From: JAZGAE01 sp036475545
GTDB lineage: Bacteria; Pseudomonadota; Alphaproteobacteria; DATDPM01
Direction: 5' to 3'
Length of the DNA: 64,000 bases
Assembly: GCA_036475545.1 (NCBI GenBank)
Contig: JAZGAE010000155.1
Span: 13,529-77,528 of the forward strand
Shown piece by piece: positions 27,229 to 37,484 of the stretch. Each line of letters opens with the position of its first letter. Positions within the stretch are counted from its first letter, which is position 1. The notes below the pieces were generated by a model. That model was not told the DNA's origin, searched no databases, and was given only the letters and a program-made list of their open reading frames with translations. The translations under genes were made by a program, and so were the position numbers.

Positions 27229-27651
27229 ATGGCCGTCGAACGAACGCTTTCAATCCTCAAGCCCGACGTCACGCGCCGCAATCTCACCGGCGAGGTCAAC
27301 GCGCGTCTGGAGCGGGCAGGCTTGCGCATCGTGGCGCAGAAGCGCATGTGTCTAACCCGCGAGCAGGCGGAAAAGTTCTACGCCGTGCACGCCAGCCGCT
27401 CTTTCTTCAAGGACCTGTGCGAGTTCATGATTTCCGGCCCGGTGGTGGTCCAGGTCCTCGAAGCCGAGAACGCGATCGCGCTCAACCGCGACGTCATGGG
27501 CGCCACCAATCCGGCTAATGCCGCGGAGGGGACGATCCGCAAGGACTTCGGCGAGTCGGTCGAAGCGAACTCGGTCCACGGATCGGATTCGCCCGAGACC
27601 GCTGGATGGGAGGTCGCTTTCTTCTTCGCCGAAATGGAGATCGTCGGCTGA
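27229..27651 (+). CDS. ndk: Nucleoside diphosphate kinase
   Basis: Ndk balances nucleoside triphosphates through a phosphohistidine intermediate. The 140-aa protein has the active-site block [10 protein letters not shown] with His117 and the N-terminal [14 protein letters not shown]. It stands alone, 142 bp after the carbamoyltransferase gene, so it probably has its own promoter. It converges on the small cytochrome oxidase gene. Confidence 0.98.
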   Translation: MAVERTLSILKPDVTRRNLTGEVNARLERAGLRIVAQKRMCLTREQAEKFYAVHASRSFFKDLCEFMISGPVVVQVLEAENAIALNRDVMGATNPANAAEGTIRKDFGESVEANSVHGSDSPETAGWEVAFFFAEMEIVG

Positions 27652-27667
27652 GCTCTCGCTCCGGACC

Positions 27668-27680
27668 GGCGCTTCGCGCC
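27668..27680 (+). terminator. Hairpin after ndk
   Basis: A GGCGC/GCGCC stem with a TTC loop begins 16 nt after the ndk stop and is flanked by further pairing CCGG/CCGG. There is no U-run, so terminator function is uncertain. Confidence 0.35.
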
Positions 27681-27704
27681 CCGCTCCGGCCCGCGGCACA
27701 AAAT

Positions 27705-27746
27705 TCCTCCGGCGCAGTCCGTTCAACCTGACCGGATTATGCTCTA
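27705..27746. repeat. 42-bp palindrome-bearing repeat, copy 2 (ends the cytochrome oxidase subunit IV gene)
   Basis: It matches 12342-12383 at 41 of 42 bases. Its terminal CTA is, on the minus strand, the TAG stop of the 40-codon cytochrome oxidase gene. It lies in the convergent gap between ndk and that gene. Confidence 0.85.
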
Positions 27747-27866
27747 AGTGAGGAAGAGGGCCATCAGCGCCAGAATCGCGGCGATACCAGCGGTGCTGAT
27801 GTTGAGCAGTCTGATGAAGCCTTTCCAGTCATGCTGGTGCCGCTGCAATTCGCTGTCCACGGACAT
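27744..27866 (-). CDS. aa3-type cytochrome c oxidase subunit IV, 40 aa
   Basis: A 40-codon gene reads MSVDSELQRHQHDWKGFIRL then LNISTAGIAAILALMALFLT. It matches the bacterial aa3-type cytochrome oxidase subunit IV pattern: a short cytosolic head with a His/Trp/Phe element (HDWKGFIRL) and one membrane helix. In Paracoccus and Rhodobacter this subunit is a single-helix accessory of the aa3 oxidase. An AAGGGGGAAG Shine-Dalgarno precedes the ATG. The stop codon comes from the 42-bp repeat. The other oxidase subunits are not in this window. Confidence 0.82.
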   Translation of the reverse strand: MSVDSELQRHQHDWKGFIRLLNISTAGIAAILALMALFLT

Positions 27867-28007
27867 CACTTCCCCCTTTTTCGTTGTTCGAGCAAGAACC
27901 GGCCTCCCACCATTGGCCTCGACGTATAGCCCAGAGAGACTCCTCGGTGGAAGGGGTTAACCGCGTCTCGGCCTTCGCGGTCCGGCGTCGAGGTTGCGAG
28001 GCGGCGC

Positions 28008-28667
28008 CTATAGCTGTTCCTCGGCCGGATTGATGAGAACCCCTTCGGGGACGTCCGCGCCGTCCACCAACACCACCTCGCCCGTGACCCGCACCCGGTC
28101 CTCCGCGATAAGGCGCACCGCCAGCGGATAGATACGGTGCTCGGCGGCAAGTACGCGGTCGGCCAACGTGTTGACCGTATCGCCCGGGCGGACCGGGACG
28201 GCGGCCTGGATGATGACGGGGCCCGAATCCATGTCCGGGCGAACGAAGTGAACCGTGCAGCCGGTGAAGCGCACCCCCGATTCAAGGACCCGCTGGTGGG
28301 TGTTGAGGCCCTTGAAGGCCGGCAGCAACGACGGGTGAATGTTGATCACCCGGTCCCGCCACTTGGCGATGAAATCCTCGTCCAAGAGCCGCATGAATCC
28401 CGCTAGGCAGATGAGCCTCACCCCGCTTGCCGAGAGCACCCGGTCGAGGGCGGCGTCGAACTCGTTGCGGTTCGGGAAGTCGCGATGGTTGATGGCCGTG
28501 GTCGGGAGTCCGGCGGCCTCGGCGCGGGCGAGCCCCCGCGCCTTCGGTTCGTTGGAGAGCACGATGGCGATCTCCGCCGGGAAGTCGGGGCGGGCGCAGG
28601 CGTCGATGATGGCTTGCAGATTGGTGCCCCGCCCCGAGATGAGGACCGCGATCTTCACCCCTGCCAT
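28008..28667 (-). CDS. purN: Phosphoribosylglycinamide formyltransferase
   Basis: PurN formylates GAR using 10-formyl-tetrahydrofolate in purine synthesis. The 219-aa protein starts [20 protein letters not shown] and has the catalytic [12 protein letters not shown], the later H in [15 protein letters not shown], and a typical end. The ATG at 28667 overlaps the end of purM by 13 bp, so the two are co-translated. It is 141 bp from the cytochrome oxidase gene on the same strand. Confidence 0.96.
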   Translation of the reverse strand: MAGVKIAVLISGRGTNLQAIIDACARPDFPAEIAIVLSNEPKARGLARAEAAGLPTTAINHRDFPNRNEFDAALDRVLSASGVRLICLAGFMRLLDEDFIAKWRDRVINIHPSLLPAFKGLNTHQRVLESGVRFTGCTVHFVRPDMDSGPVIIQAAVPVRPGDTVNTLADRVLAAEHRIYPLAVRLIAEDRVRVTGEVVLVDGADVPEGVLINPAEEQL

Positions 28668-29731
28668 GCCTGTTCGGTGTTGCGAAGGACGACCCCCGGC
28701 CCCGCGCTGAGGCGCTTCACGACCCGGCCGACCCGCCACACCGTCTCGCCCTCCGCCTGGAGCGTCTTCTCCACGTCCGGCGCCCTCGCCGCGTTCGTGA
28801 TCACCACCATGCCGAGGCCGCAGTTGAAGGTGCGGGCCATTTCCTGGGTCGCGATGCCGCCGGTCTCCATCAGCCAGCGAAAGACTTCGGGAAAGGGCCA
28901 CTGCGCGGCGTCCAACTCGGCGCCGAGATGGTCGGGAAGGACCCTGGGGATGTTGTCGATGAGCCCGCCGCCGGTGATGTGGGCAAGCGCGGTGACCCCG
29001 CCGCCCCGGACCGCCTGGAGGCAGCTTTTCACGTAGATGCGGGTCGGCTCCAGCAGGGCCTCTCCCAGGCCCTTGTCCGGCGCGAACGGAGCCGGCGCGC
29101 GGAGGTCCATCCCGGTCTCGGACACGATCTCGCGGACCAGCGAGAAACCATTGGCGTGGACCCCGCTGGAAGACAGCCCGAGCACGACGTCCCCGACCTC
29201 GACCCCGGCAGGAAGCAGCCGGTCGCGCTCGACGGCGCCGACCGCGAACCCCGCAAGGTCGTACTCGTCCGCGGCATAGATGCCGGGCATTTCCGCCGTT
29301 TCACCGCCGATGAGGGCGCAGTTCGCTTGGCGGCAGCCGGTCGCGATCCCGGCGACGACCTGTGCCGCAGTGTCCAGGTCCAAGCGCCCGGTAGCGAGAT
29401 AATCGAGCAAGAAAAGGGGTTCCGCGCCCTGCACCACGAGGTCGTTGACGCACATGGCGACCAGGTCGAGCCCCACCGTATCGTGCTTGCCCACGGCGAA
29501 AGCGATTTTGAGCTTGGTCCCCACCCCGTCGGTGGTGGCGACCAGGACGGGATCCCGGAATCCGGCGGCCGCTACGTCGAAGAGCCCGGCAAAGCCCCCG
29601 AGCTTGCCGATCGCGCCCGGCCGCCCGGTCGACTCCGCCAAGGCCTTGATCGACTCCACGAAGTCTGCGGCGGCATCGACATCCACGCCCGCTGCCTTGT
29701 ATCGGTGGCTGCTTATGGCTTCCTCGTCCAC
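28655..29731 (-). CDS. purM: Phosphoribosylformylglycinamidine cyclo-ligase
   Basis: PurM closes the imidazole ring to give AIR in purine synthesis. The 358-aa protein has [19 protein letters not shown], the ATP/metal segment [15 protein letters not shown] and [14 protein letters not shown], all family-specific. I chose a GTG at 29731; the open frame continues upstream to 29839 but that stretch is not PurM-like. It is divergent from the DUF2066 gene, with a short shared promoter space. Confidence 0.95.
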   Translation of the reverse strand: MDEEAISSHRYKAAGVDVDAAADFVESIKALAESTGRPGAIGKLGGFAGLFDVAAAGFRDPVLVATTDGVGTKLKIAFAVGKHDTVGLDLVAMCVNDLVVQGAEPLFLLDYLATGRLDLDTAAQVVAGIATGCRQANCALIGGETAEMPGIYAADEYDLAGFAVGAVERDRLLPAGVEVGDVVLGLSSSGVHANGFSLVREIVSETGMDLRAPAPFAPDKGLGEALLEPTRIYVKSCLQAVRGGGVTALAHITGGGLIDNIPRVLPDHLGAELDAAQWPFPEVFRWLMETGGIATQEMARTFNCGLGMVVITNAARAPDVEKTLQAEGETVWRVGRVVKRLSAGPGVVLRNTEQAWQG

Positions 29732-29796
29732 GATGAAGTATAAGGCTCGTCGGCCGCTTGGCCCAATCGATCCTACTTTAGCCGGGACGGTTCGCA

Positions 29797-30951
29797 ATGG
29801 TCCATAGACGCGGATGCCGCCGCAGCGCCGCCGGTCCATTCGCTTGCACCGCCGCGCTCGCCGGCATCCTCTTGGCCGTGGTCACCGTCTCCTCCGCCTC
29901 GGCCCAGCTCGGGGACGTGTTCACGGTGAGGGGCGTGGCGGTCGACGTCACCGCCGAGGCCGCTGCGGCGGCGCGGGAGGCCGCGCTCGTGGATGGGCAG
30001 CGGGTCGCCTTCGGCCGGTTGCTCCGGCGCCTCACTCTGCGTCAGGATCACAGCTTACTGCCGGCCCTGGCCGACGACGAAATCGTCGAGTACGTTCGGG
30101 GCTTTGAAGTCGAGAAAGAGAAAGCATCCACGGTACGTTATCTTGCGGAGTTGACAGTCCGCTTTAAGTCGCGAGCCATTCGCCGACTGCTGCGCTCGGC
30201 AGGCATTCCCTTCGCCGAGACCGTCAGCAAGCCGGTCGTCGTGCTTCCGGTTTTCCAGGCGGCCGGTACCTCGATGTTGTGGGACGAGCCCAATCCCTGG
30301 CGCCAAGCCTGGCTCGAGCTTCCCACGGGAGACGCGCTGGTGCCGCTGGTGGTGCCGGCAGGCGATCTTGCGGACATGGCCGACATCAGCGCGGACCAGG
30401 CGACGCGCGCCGAGCGTGACAGGCTCGACGCCATCTCGCGGAGGTACGGCGCCGCCGATGCGCTCGTGACCGTGGCCTCGCTCACCATGGATCTCACCGC
30501 CAACCGGCACGTCCTCGACGTGGCCGTCAGCCGATTCGGACCGGTGATCCGAGAACACATGGTGGTTCTGAGCTTCTCCGGGACCTTGGGAGAAACGGTG
30601 GAGGATATGTTGCGCCGCGCAGCCGCCGAGGTTGCGGGCTATGTCGAGGAGGACTGGAAGCGCGACAACCTGTTGCGGTTCGACCACGAAGAGACCCTTT
30701 CGGTTACAGTTTCGCTGAACGGTCTCGCCGACTGGCTGGAGATCCGCAAGCGCTTGCGCGGCGTCCCGTTCATCCGCGACGCCGAGCTCATGTCGCTTTC
30801 GCGAAGCACGGCGGTCGTGCGGCTTAGATTCATCGGCGACATCGATCAGATGACGCTGGCCTTCGCGCAGAGCGATCTCGATCTCTTCAAGGGCGCAACC
30901 AGCTGGGTCCTGCGGCTTCAAAACGGCAGCGCGCGGAATGCGGCCCGCTGA
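29797..30951 (+). CDS. DUF2066-containing exported protein
   Basis: The 384-aa protein has a signal peptide ([20 protein letters not shown], cut near ASAQ) and the DUF2066 pattern: [33 protein letters not shown] and later [20 protein letters not shown]. The family is widespread next to hda and the AI-2E permease in proteobacteria and has no proven role; it is probably periplasmic. It leads a plus-strand run of four genes that appear translationally linked downstream. Confidence 0.88.
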   Translation: MVHRRGCRRSAAGPFACTAALAGILLAVVTVSSASAQLGDVFTVRGVAVDVTAEAAAAAREAALVDGQRVAFGRLLRRLTLRQDHSLLPALADDEIVEYVRGFEVEKEKASTVRYLAELTVRFKSRAIRRLLRSAGIPFAETVSKPVVVLPVFQAAGTSMLWDEPNPWRQAWLELPTGDALVPLVVPAGDLADMADISADQATRAERDRLDAISRRYGAADALVTVASLTMDLTANRHVLDVAVSRFGPVIREHMVVLSFSGTLGETVEDMLRRAAAEVAGYVEEDWKRDNLLRFDHEETLSVTVSLNGLADWLEIRKRLRGVPFIRDAELMSLSRSTAVVRLRFIGDIDQMTLAFAQSDLDLFKGATSWVLRLQNGSARNAAR

Positions 30952-30978
30952 GGCTCTGCCGGTCGCTGGGGGACGCCG

Positions 30979-31524
30979 GTGAATTTGCCCAACCTCATCA
31001 CGCTGGCGCGGCTCCTCTCGGTGCCGATCACCGTTTGGCTCATCCTCACCGGCCAGATGACGGCCGCGTTCTGGCTGTTCGTTGCGGCAGGCGTCTCGGA
31101 CGCGGTGGACGGGTTCATCGCCAAGCGCCTCAGCCTCACGACCAGCCTCGGGCGCTACCTCGACCCGGTGGCGGACAAGGCGCTTTTGATGAGCGTTTAC
31201 ATCGCGCTGGGCGTGGACGCGCATTTGCCCGACTGGCTCGTCATACTGGTCGTCTTCCGCGACATCCTGATCCTCGGCGGGGCGCTGTTGATCCGCCTCT
31301 TCACGGAACAGGCGATGCGGCTCGAGCCGCTGAAGATCAGCAAGGTCAACACGGCGATGCAGATCACGCTCGCCGCCGTCGTGCTGGCCCGTCTCGGCAT
31401 CGGGGTAGGCGATGGTGGGCTCTCGGAGGCCCTGATTTACCTGGTGGCGGCGACGACGTTCCTCTCCGGCGCCGCCTACCTGGTGCGCTGGTTCCGCGGC
31501 ACCGCGCAAGCGGAGGGCCAGTGA
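30979..31524 (+). CDS. CDP-alcohol phosphatidyltransferase family protein (PgsA/cardiolipin synthase-like)
   Basis: This 181-aa inner-membrane enzyme has the CDP-alcohol motif SDAVDGFIAKRL, then GRYLDPVADK, with all four aspartates and the glycine. Members make phosphatidylglycerophosphate, cardiolipin or related lipids from CDP-diacylglycerol. Sequence alone does not decide which; PgsA-like is likely from length. The start is a GTG at 30979 (MNLPNLITLARLLSVP). The stop overlaps the next ATG by one base (TGATG). Confidence 0.9.
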   Translation: MNLPNLITLARLLSVPITVWLILTGQMTAAFWLFVAAGVSDAVDGFIAKRLSLTTSLGRYLDPVADKALLMSVYIALGVDAHLPDWLVILVVFRDILILGGALLIRLFTEQAMRLEPLKISKVNTAMQITLAAVVLARLGIGVGDGGLSEALIYLVAATTFLSGAAYLVRWFRGTAQAEGQ

Positions 31525-32627
31525 TGACGGCCGCCAGGCAGGCGCTCTTCTGGCTTTGGGGCGTCGCCGCGCTGGTGGCCGCGCTTTACCTCTTCCGTGG
31601 AATCCTGCTGCCTTTCGTGGTCGGCATGGCGGTGGCCTATTTCTTCGATCCGGCCGTCGACCGGCTGGAGCGCTGGCGGCTTCCACGGGGGATCGCCACC
31701 GCCCTGGTGCTGGCCCTCTTCTTCGCGGCGGGCCTGATGGCGATGGTTCTTCTGGTTCCGCTCATACAGGCGCAGCTCGTGAACTTCATCGAAAGCGTTC
31801 CCGATTACGTGGCGTGGTTCCGCGAAAAGGTGCTCCCCCATCTGCAAGCGCTGTACGCCCGCCTGCCGGTTGAGGACGTCGAAGACCTGCGCGGCCCCGC
31901 CGGCAACTATGCCGCGGACGTGATCGCCTGGATGGGGCGCGTCGCGCGCGGCCTGTGGAGCGAGGGGCTCGCCCTTCTCAACCTGCTTTCGCTCCTCTTC
32001 GTCACGCCGATCGTGGCCTTCTACCTCTTGCGCGACTGGGACCGGATCGTTGCCCGGATCGACGGCTGGCTGCCCCGGGCGCACGCCGGCGTGATCCGCG
32101 AGCAGCTTCGACTCATCGACACCACGCTCGCCGGCTTCGTCCGGGGCGTAGGGCTGACGTGCCTGGCGCTCGCCGTCTTCTACGGGGTCGCGTTGACCTT
32201 GATCGGGCTCGACTACGGCCTCGTGGTGGGGATCGCGGCGGGGCTGATATCCTTCATCCCCTACTTCGGCGCGCTCGCGGGGCTGATCGTGGCGACCGCG
32301 CTCGCGTTCTTCCAGTTCTCCGAGTGGCTGCCCATCGCGCTCGTGGTCGCCACGTTCGTCGTCGGCCAAGCCGTCGAGGGCAATTTCTTGACGCCACGGC
32401 TGGTCGGCAAGCGGATCGGGCTGCATCCCGTGTGGGTGCTGTTCGCGCTGTTCGCCGGCGGAGCGCTGTTCGGCTTCGTCGGCGTGCTTCTGGCGGTGCC
32501 GGTGGCGGCCGTGATCGGGGTGCTCAGCCGCTTCGCCGTCGGGCGCTACCTCGAGAGCCCGCTCTACCTCGACAAGGGGAAGGCGGCCGGCGAGGGCCCG
32601 GGCGCGGGCGGACCGGCGAACCCGTGA
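31524..32627 (+). CDS. AI-2E family transporter (PerM-like permease)
   Basis: The 367-aa protein has about eight membrane helices and the family block FIPYFGALAGLIVATALAFF, with GNFLTPRLVGKRIGLHPVW and LLAVPVAAVIGVL near the C-terminus. AI-2E/PerM proteins are proposed exporters of small molecules or sodium/proton antiporters; the substrate here is unknown. The ATG overlaps the previous stop, and its own stop overlaps the hda GTG (GTGA). Confidence 0.92.
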   Translation: MTAARQALFWLWGVAALVAALYLFRGILLPFVVGMAVAYFFDPAVDRLERWRLPRGIATALVLALFFAAGLMAMVLLVPLIQAQLVNFIESVPDYVAWFREKVLPHLQALYARLPVEDVEDLRGPAGNYAADVIAWMGRVARGLWSEGLALLNLLSLLFVTPIVAFYLLRDWDRIVARIDGWLPRAHAGVIREQLRLIDTTLAGFVRGVGLTCLALAVFYGVALTLIGLDYGLVVGIAAGLISFIPYFGALAGLIVATALAFFQFSEWLPIALVVATFVVGQAVEGNFLTPRLVGKRIGLHPVWVLFALFAGGALFGFVGVLLAVPVAAVIGVLSRFAVGRYLESPLYLDKGKAAGEGPGAGGPANP

Positions 32628-33307
32628 CCGGCGTCAAGCAACTGGCGCTGGACCTCCGGCACCGCCCGGCGCTCGGCATGGAGGACTTCCTCGTGGCCGA
32701 GTGCAATCGCGAGGCGGTCGCCTGGATCGACCGCTGGCCCCACTGGCCGGCGCCGGCGCTCACCGTCTTCGGCCCGGCGGGTTGCGGCAAGACCCACCTC
32801 GCCCACGTCTGGCAGGCGTGCAGCCGTGCCGTGATCGTGGCGCCGGACGCGCTCGCCGGGGCCGAGCCTCCCGCGCTGCTCGCAGGGGCGCGCTGCTGTG
32901 TGGTCGAGGAATTGGACATGGGCCTCGACCCCGCGAGCGAGCGCGCCATGCTCCACCTTTACAACACCGTCGCCGAGCGCGGCGGGCACGTGCTGCTCAC
33001 GGCCCGGCGCCCGCCGTCGCGCTGGAACGTCGCCCTCGCGGACCTGGCGTCGCGCCTCGGCGCCGCCCCCGCGGTGGCCGTGGGGCGGCCGGACGACGCC
33101 CTCATCGCGGCCTTGCTCGTGAAGCTCTTCGCCGACCGCCAGCTGGCCGTGAGCGAGGAGGTCATCGCCTATCTCTTGCCGCGCATGGAGCGCTCCTTCG
33201 ACGGTGCCCGGCGGTTGGTGGCCGGGATCGACCGCGCGGCGCTGGCGTCGCGCCGCAGAGTCACCGTGGCGCTGATCCGCGAGGTGCTGGCGGGGGAGGG
33301 GACATAG
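32624..33307 (+). CDS. hda: DnaA regulatory inactivator Hda-like ATPase (HdaA)
   Basis: Hda/HdaA with the sliding clamp promotes hydrolysis of DnaA-ATP, preventing re-initiation; in Caulobacter it also links initiation to the cell cycle. The 227-aa AAA+ protein lacks a DNA-binding domain, carries the P-loop GPAGCGKTHLAH (50-61) and the Walker B region CCVVEELD. The N-terminal KQLALDL fits the clamp-binding QL[SP]LDL-type element. It starts at a GTG overlapping the permease stop by 4 bp. DivK and PleD nearby are cell-cycle regulators as well. Confidence 0.9.
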   Translation: MTGVKQLALDLRHRPALGMEDFLVAECNREAVAWIDRWPHWPAPALTVFGPAGCGKTHLAHVWQACSRAVIVAPDALAGAEPPALLAGARCCVVEELDMGLDPASERAMLHLYNTVAERGGHVLLTARRPPSRWNVALADLASRLGAAPAVAVGRPDDALIAALLVKLFADRQLAVSEEVIAYLLPRMERSFDGARRLVAGIDRAALASRRRVTVALIREVLAGEGT

Positions 33308-33309
33308 GG

Positions 33310-34473
33310 TCAAGGCCCGCCGTCGGCGGCGGGCGCCAGCATGACGCGGTTGTCCCTCACCGTGAGCGCGAGGCGCCCGTGCTTGAGCGTCAGGGCGTCC
33401 TCGCCGAAGACCTCGCGCCGCCAGCCGTGAAGCGCCGCGACCGGGGCGTCGTCGCGGGCCACGAGCATCTCCAGGTCGGCCGTACTGGCGACCAGCTTCT
33501 GGGCCACCCCAAAGTCCTCGCACTTCATCTTCAAGAGCACCTTCAGGAGCTCGACGACGGGTTTCAGCCCGGCCGGCAACTCGGCGCGCGGCGGCGGCTC
33601 GGGACGCTCGCGCTCGGGGACCGCCGCGCCTCGCGCCACCGCCTCGAGGATCGCGGCGCCCATGGGCCCCTCGGCGACGCCCCGGGAGACGCTGCGGCAG
33701 CGCGCGAGCTCTGCCCTCGTGCTCGGCGTGTGGCCGGCGATCTCGAGCAGCGCCTCGTCCCGGAGCACGCGGTTGCGCGGCACGTCGCGGGTCTGGGCTT
33801 CCGCTTCGCGCCAGGCGGCAAGCTCGCGGAGAAGGGCCAACAGGCGGCGATTGTGGCTGCGCGTCTTGACGCGCCGCCAGGCCGCCCACGGCTCCAGCTT
33901 GTAAGTCTCGGGATCGGTGAGCGTTGCCATTTCCTCGTCCAACCAGCCTGCGCGCCCGCTTTCGTCCAGGCGGCGATGGAGTTTCTCGTAGACGGTGCGC
34001 AGGTGCACGACGTCGGACAGCGCATAGTCGGTCTGGCGCTTGGTCAGGGGCCGGTGCGCCCAGTCCGTGAAGCGGGCGGTCTTGTCGATGTGCGCCTTGG
34101 CGAGCTTGGCCACCAGGGTCTCGTAGGCGACCGCCTCGCCGAAGCCGCAGACCATGCCGGCGACCTGGGTGTCGAAGAGCGGCAGAGGGATCCGGCCGGA
34201 GAGATGGTAGAAGATCTCGATGTCCTGGCGCGCGGCGTGGAAGACCTTGAGCACGTCGCGGTTTTCCAGGAGCGCGAGAACCGGGGAAAGGTCCATGCCC
34301 GGCGCCAGGGTATCGATGGCGGCGGCCTCCTCGGGCCCGGCCATCTGCAGGAGGCAGAGCTTCGGCCAGTAGGTGCGGTCGCGGATGAACTCGGTGTCGA
34401 CGGTAACGTAGGGGGCTTTCATGAGCCGCCGGCAGAACGCGGCGGCGGACTCGGGGTCGGCGAGCAACGTCAT
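33310..34473 (-). CDS. rnd: Ribonuclease D
   Basis: RNase D trims the 3' ends of tRNA and other stable RNAs. The 387-aa protein has a DEDD exonuclease domain (VTVDTEFIRDRTYW with Asp26 and Glu28; later FHAARQDIEIFYH and QTDYALSDVVHLR) and C-terminal HRDC-type helices. The length is normal. It converges with hda, the stops being 2 bp apart. Confidence 0.96.
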   Translation of the reverse strand: MTLLADPESAAAFCRRLMKAPYVTVDTEFIRDRTYWPKLCLLQMAGPEEAAAIDTLAPGMDLSPVLALLENRDVLKVFHAARQDIEIFYHLSGRIPLPLFDTQVAGMVCGFGEAVAYETLVAKLAKAHIDKTARFTDWAHRPLTKRQTDYALSDVVHLRTVYEKLHRRLDESGRAGWLDEEMATLTDPETYKLEPWAAWRRVKTRSHNRRLLALLRELAAWREAEAQTRDVPRNRVLRDEALLEIAGHTPSTRAELARCRSVSRGVAEGPMGAAILEAVARGAAVPERERPEPPPRAELPAGLKPVVELLKVLLKMKCEDFGVAQKLVASTADLEMLVARDDAPVAALHGWRREVFGEDALTLKHGRLALTVRDNRVMLAPAADGGP

Positions 34474-34679
34474 GGGGGCCCGTATACACGCTTTCTGGGT
34501 GGGGGCAAAGCGTGGGCGTTCGTGGCGCCGAGTCCGGCCTGGTTCCCGCTTGGAGCGGCGCGCTGCGGGGACGGCGTGCCGGCGCCGCGCCCGGGCGCCG
34601 CGTACCTTGACAATGGGGTCTCATCCATGCGCTTTTGCGCGGGCCGAGTGGCCGATTTGCGTCCGCGCGAGATCCGTTC

Positions 34680-36512
34680 ATGCACCCCTACCGAACCCAC
34701 ACCTGCGGTGAGCTCAGGTTGGATCACACCGGCAGCAGGGCGCGGCTGTCGGGGTGGATTCACCGCAAGCGCGACCACGGCCACCTGCTGTTCATCGACC
34801 TCCGCGACCACCACGGCCTTACCCAGTGCGTGATCGACGTCGGCAGCCCGCTGTTCGAGGAGGCCGAGGCGGCGCGTTCCGAAAGCGTGATCACGGTCAC
34901 CGGCCCGGTGGTGGCGCGCGAGCCGGACACGGTCAATCCGCAGCTTCCGACGGGCGAAGTGGAGGTCCGGATCGAGGAGTTCACGATGATCTCGGCCGCC
35001 GATCAGCTGCCCCTTCAGGTCAGCGCCGAGGCGGAGACCAACGAGGAGCTTCGCCACCGCTACCGTTACCTGGACCTCAGGCGCGAGAAGCTCCACAGGA
35101 ATATCGTGCTGCGCTCCCGCGTCATCGCCGACATCCGCCGGCGCATGATCGAGGCCGGCTTTACCGAGATCCAGACGCCGATCCTGACGGCCAGCTCGCC
35201 CGAGGGGGCGCGCGACTTCCTGGTTCCGAGCCGGATGCATCCGGGAAAGTTCTACGCCCTTCCCCAGGCCCCTCAGCAGTTCAAGCAGCTGCTCATGATC
35301 GCCGGGTTCGACCGCTATTTCCAGATCGCGCCGTGCTTCCGCGACGAGGCCAGCCGGGCCGACCGCAGCCCGGGCGAGTTCTACCAGCTCGACGTGGAGA
35401 TGTCGTTCGTGACGCAAGAGGACGTTTTCGCCGCGGTGGAGCCCGTGCTCGCCGGCGTGTTCGAGGAGTTCGGCGGGGGCCGCACGGTGAGCGCGCCGCC
35501 GTTTCCGCGCATTCCTTTCGCGGAGGCGATGCTGAAGTTTGGCAACGACAAGCCGGACCTGCGCAACCCGCTCTTGATCGCCGATGTGAGCGAGGCCTTT
35601 CGCGAGTCCAACTTCGCCATTTTCTCGCGGGCGATCGACGGGGGCGCGATGGTGCTCGCCGTACCCGGCCCGGGCGCCGCGGCACGGCCGCGCAGCTATT
35701 TCGACAAGCTCAACGGGTGGGCGCGCGAGGAGGGCGCGCCCGGCCTTGGCTACATCACCTTCGCCGAGGGCGAGGCCAAGGGCCCCATCGCGAAGAACCT
35801 GGAGAAGCACCGCATCGAGGCCATCAAGAAGGCCGCCGAGGTTGCGGACGGCGACGCCGTGTTCTTCGTCTGCGACCATCCCCGAGTAGCCGCCAAGTTC
35901 AGCGCGGTGGTGCGGACCCGCATCTGCGAGGACCTGGATTTGCTGGAAAAGGACGTCTTCCGGTTCTGCTGGATCGTGGACTATCCGATGTACGAGCGCG
36001 ACGAGACGACGGGGGAAATCAAGTTTAGCCACAACCCGTTCTCCATGCCCCAAGGGGGGCTCGAGGCGCTGGAGACCCAAGACCCTCTCGCGGTCAAGGC
36101 CTGGCAGTACGACATCGTCTGCAACGGGGTGGAGCTGTCGAGCGGCGCCATCCGCAATCACTCGCCCGAGGTGATGTACAAGGCTTTCGCGATCGCGGGC
36201 TACGGCAAGGAACAAGTGGAGGAACAGTTTGGCGGCCTGCTCAGCGCCCTGAAGTTCGGGGCCCCGCCGCACGGGGGAACCGCTCCGGGGATCGACCGCA
36301 TGGTGATGCTGCTGGCGGACGAGCCCAACATCCGCGAGGTCATCGCCTTTCCGATGAACCAGCAGGCCCAGGACCTATTGATGCAGGCGCCCGCGCCGGT
36401 GAGTCCGGAACGGCTGCGGGAACTCCATATCCGAGTCCACTTGCCACCTCGCGCGGAAACCGGAGAGGCGGCCGAGTCCGAGACAGCGGAAGAGGCGCCT
36501 GCCGGCGAGTAA
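34680..36512 (+). CDS. aspS: Aspartate-tRNA ligase
   Basis: AspS charges tRNA-Asp (and, in organisms lacking AsnRS, also tRNA-Asn; gatCAB in this window fits the indirect route). The 610-aa protein has the anticodon-binding OB domain ([20 protein letters not shown]), class II motif 2 ([20 protein letters not shown]) and motif 3 ([14 protein letters not shown]). The GAD insertion domain is present. The ATG at 34680 fits the family start; an in-frame start 45 bp upstream is disregarded. Confidence 0.97.
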   Translation: MHPYRTHTCGELRLDHTGSRARLSGWIHRKRDHGHLLFIDLRDHHGLTQCVIDVGSPLFEEAEAARSESVITVTGPVVAREPDTVNPQLPTGEVEVRIEEFTMISAADQLPLQVSAEAETNEELRHRYRYLDLRREKLHRNIVLRSRVIADIRRRMIEAGFTEIQTPILTASSPEGARDFLVPSRMHPGKFYALPQAPQQFKQLLMIAGFDRYFQIAPCFRDEASRADRSPGEFYQLDVEMSFVTQEDVFAAVEPVLAGVFEEFGGGRTVSAPPFPRIPFAEAMLKFGNDKPDLRNPLLIADVSEAFRESNFAIFSRAIDGGAMVLAVPGPGAAARPRSYFDKLNGWAREEGAPGLGYITFAEGEAKGPIAKNLEKHRIEAIKKAAEVADGDAVFFVCDHPRVAAKFSAVVRTRICEDLDLLEKDVFRFCWIVDYPMYERDETTGEIKFSHNPFSMPQGGLEALETQDPLAVKAWQYDIVCNGVELSSGAIRNHSPEVMYKAFAIAGYGKEQVEEQFGGLLSALKFGAPPHGGTAPGIDRMVMLLADEPNIREVIAFPMNQQAQDLLMQAPAPVSPERLRELHIRVHLPPRAETGEAAESETAEEAPAGE

Positions 36513-36556
36513 GGGGCACGCCGGCCGGCGGCGATCAGGTCAGGAGAACACATGTC

Positions 36557-37444
36557 ATGACGTTAGGGCCACGCAAGCGCCAACCGCTCGGTTCCGTCGC
36601 GGGTGCGGAAAAAACAGCGGCGGAGCCCGTCCGCCGGCTGCTTTGCGCCGCGCTCGCCGCCGTCACCGGCCTGGGTTTCCTGTTCGCGGCTTCCAACGGG
36701 TCCGCCGCGCCCGTGGGATTCATTCCTCATCGGGCCTATTACGGCTTGACCATGCATTCGGTTGCGCCGGGGAGCACGATCACAGACATCCGCGGCGCCT
36801 TGTTCGTCGAATGGATAGAGGGCTGCGAGGGCTGGAGTTCTTCCCAACGGCTGAAGCTACGGCTGTTCGACACGACCAGGCCCATGATCGAAGCAGAGAC
36901 CCGGTTCGCGAGCTGGGAGTCCAATGACGGGCTCACATACAATTTCAATTTGCAGAACCTGCGCCAGGGCATTGTCAACAAGGAACTCGGCGGGCGGGCG
37001 TCGCTGCGGGGCGAGGGGATGCCGGGAACGGCGGAGTTCGTCGCGCCCAGGGGGCTGCGCTTCGAGCTGCCGGCCGGGACGATCTTTCCGATGGTTCACC
37101 TCAAGGAGCTGATCGAGGCCGGGGGCGCCGGTGAGAAGGTGGTCTCCCGCATCATCTTCGACGGCACCACCGAGGAGGGGCCGTTCGAGATCAACGCCGT
37201 GATCGGGCCGCGCCGGCCGCCGGAGACGGGCGCGGTTAGCTTGCCGGCCCCGGCGCGCGGCCCGTCCTGGCTCATGCGACTCGCTTTCTTCCGTCTCGAG
37301 ACCAACGAAGTCCTGCCGTTTTACGAGATGAGCGTGCAGCTTCTGGAAAACGGCATTGGCGCCGGGTTCTTTCTCGATTACGGGGACTCGGTCATCCGGG
37401 CCGAGCTGCAGCGGATCGAGCTCCTGCCAAGGGCCTCCTGCTGA
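36557..37444 (+). CDS. eipB: EipB-like cell envelope integrity protein (DUF1849)
   Basis: EipB in Brucella is a periplasmic beta-spiral protein needed for envelope stability, with one conserved disulfide. This 295-aa protein has a signal sequence (LLCAALAAVTGLGFLFAASN) after a long basic leader, then FIPHRAYYGLTMHSV and LFVEWIEGCEGWSSSQRLKL. The cysteine at about residue 90 and the terminal Cys295 could be the disulfide pair. The tail of the protein ends exactly at that cysteine. It stands alone and is followed by a hairpin. Confidence 0.87.
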   Translation: MTLGPRKRQPLGSVAGAEKTAAEPVRRLLCAALAAVTGLGFLFAASNGSAAPVGFIPHRAYYGLTMHSVAPGSTITDIRGALFVEWIEGCEGWSSSQRLKLRLFDTTRPMIEAETRFASWESNDGLTYNFNLQNLRQGIVNKELGGRASLRGEGMPGTAEFVAPRGLRFELPAGTIFPMVHLKELIEAGGAGEKVVSRIIFDGTTEEGPFEINAVIGPRRPPETGAVSLPAPARGPSWLMRLAFFRLETNEVLPFYEMSVQLLENGIGAGFFLDYGDSVIRAELQRIELLPRASC

Positions 37445-37465
37445 GGCCGTGCCGCCGCGCCAGAC

Positions 37466-37484
37466 TGCCCGCCCCCGGCGGGCA
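37466..37484 (+). terminator. Hairpin after eipB
   Basis: A perfect 8-bp stem (TGCCCGCC/GGCGGGCA) with a CCC loop begins 21 nt after the stop. No U-run follows; a GC-rich genome may still use it. Confidence 0.4.
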
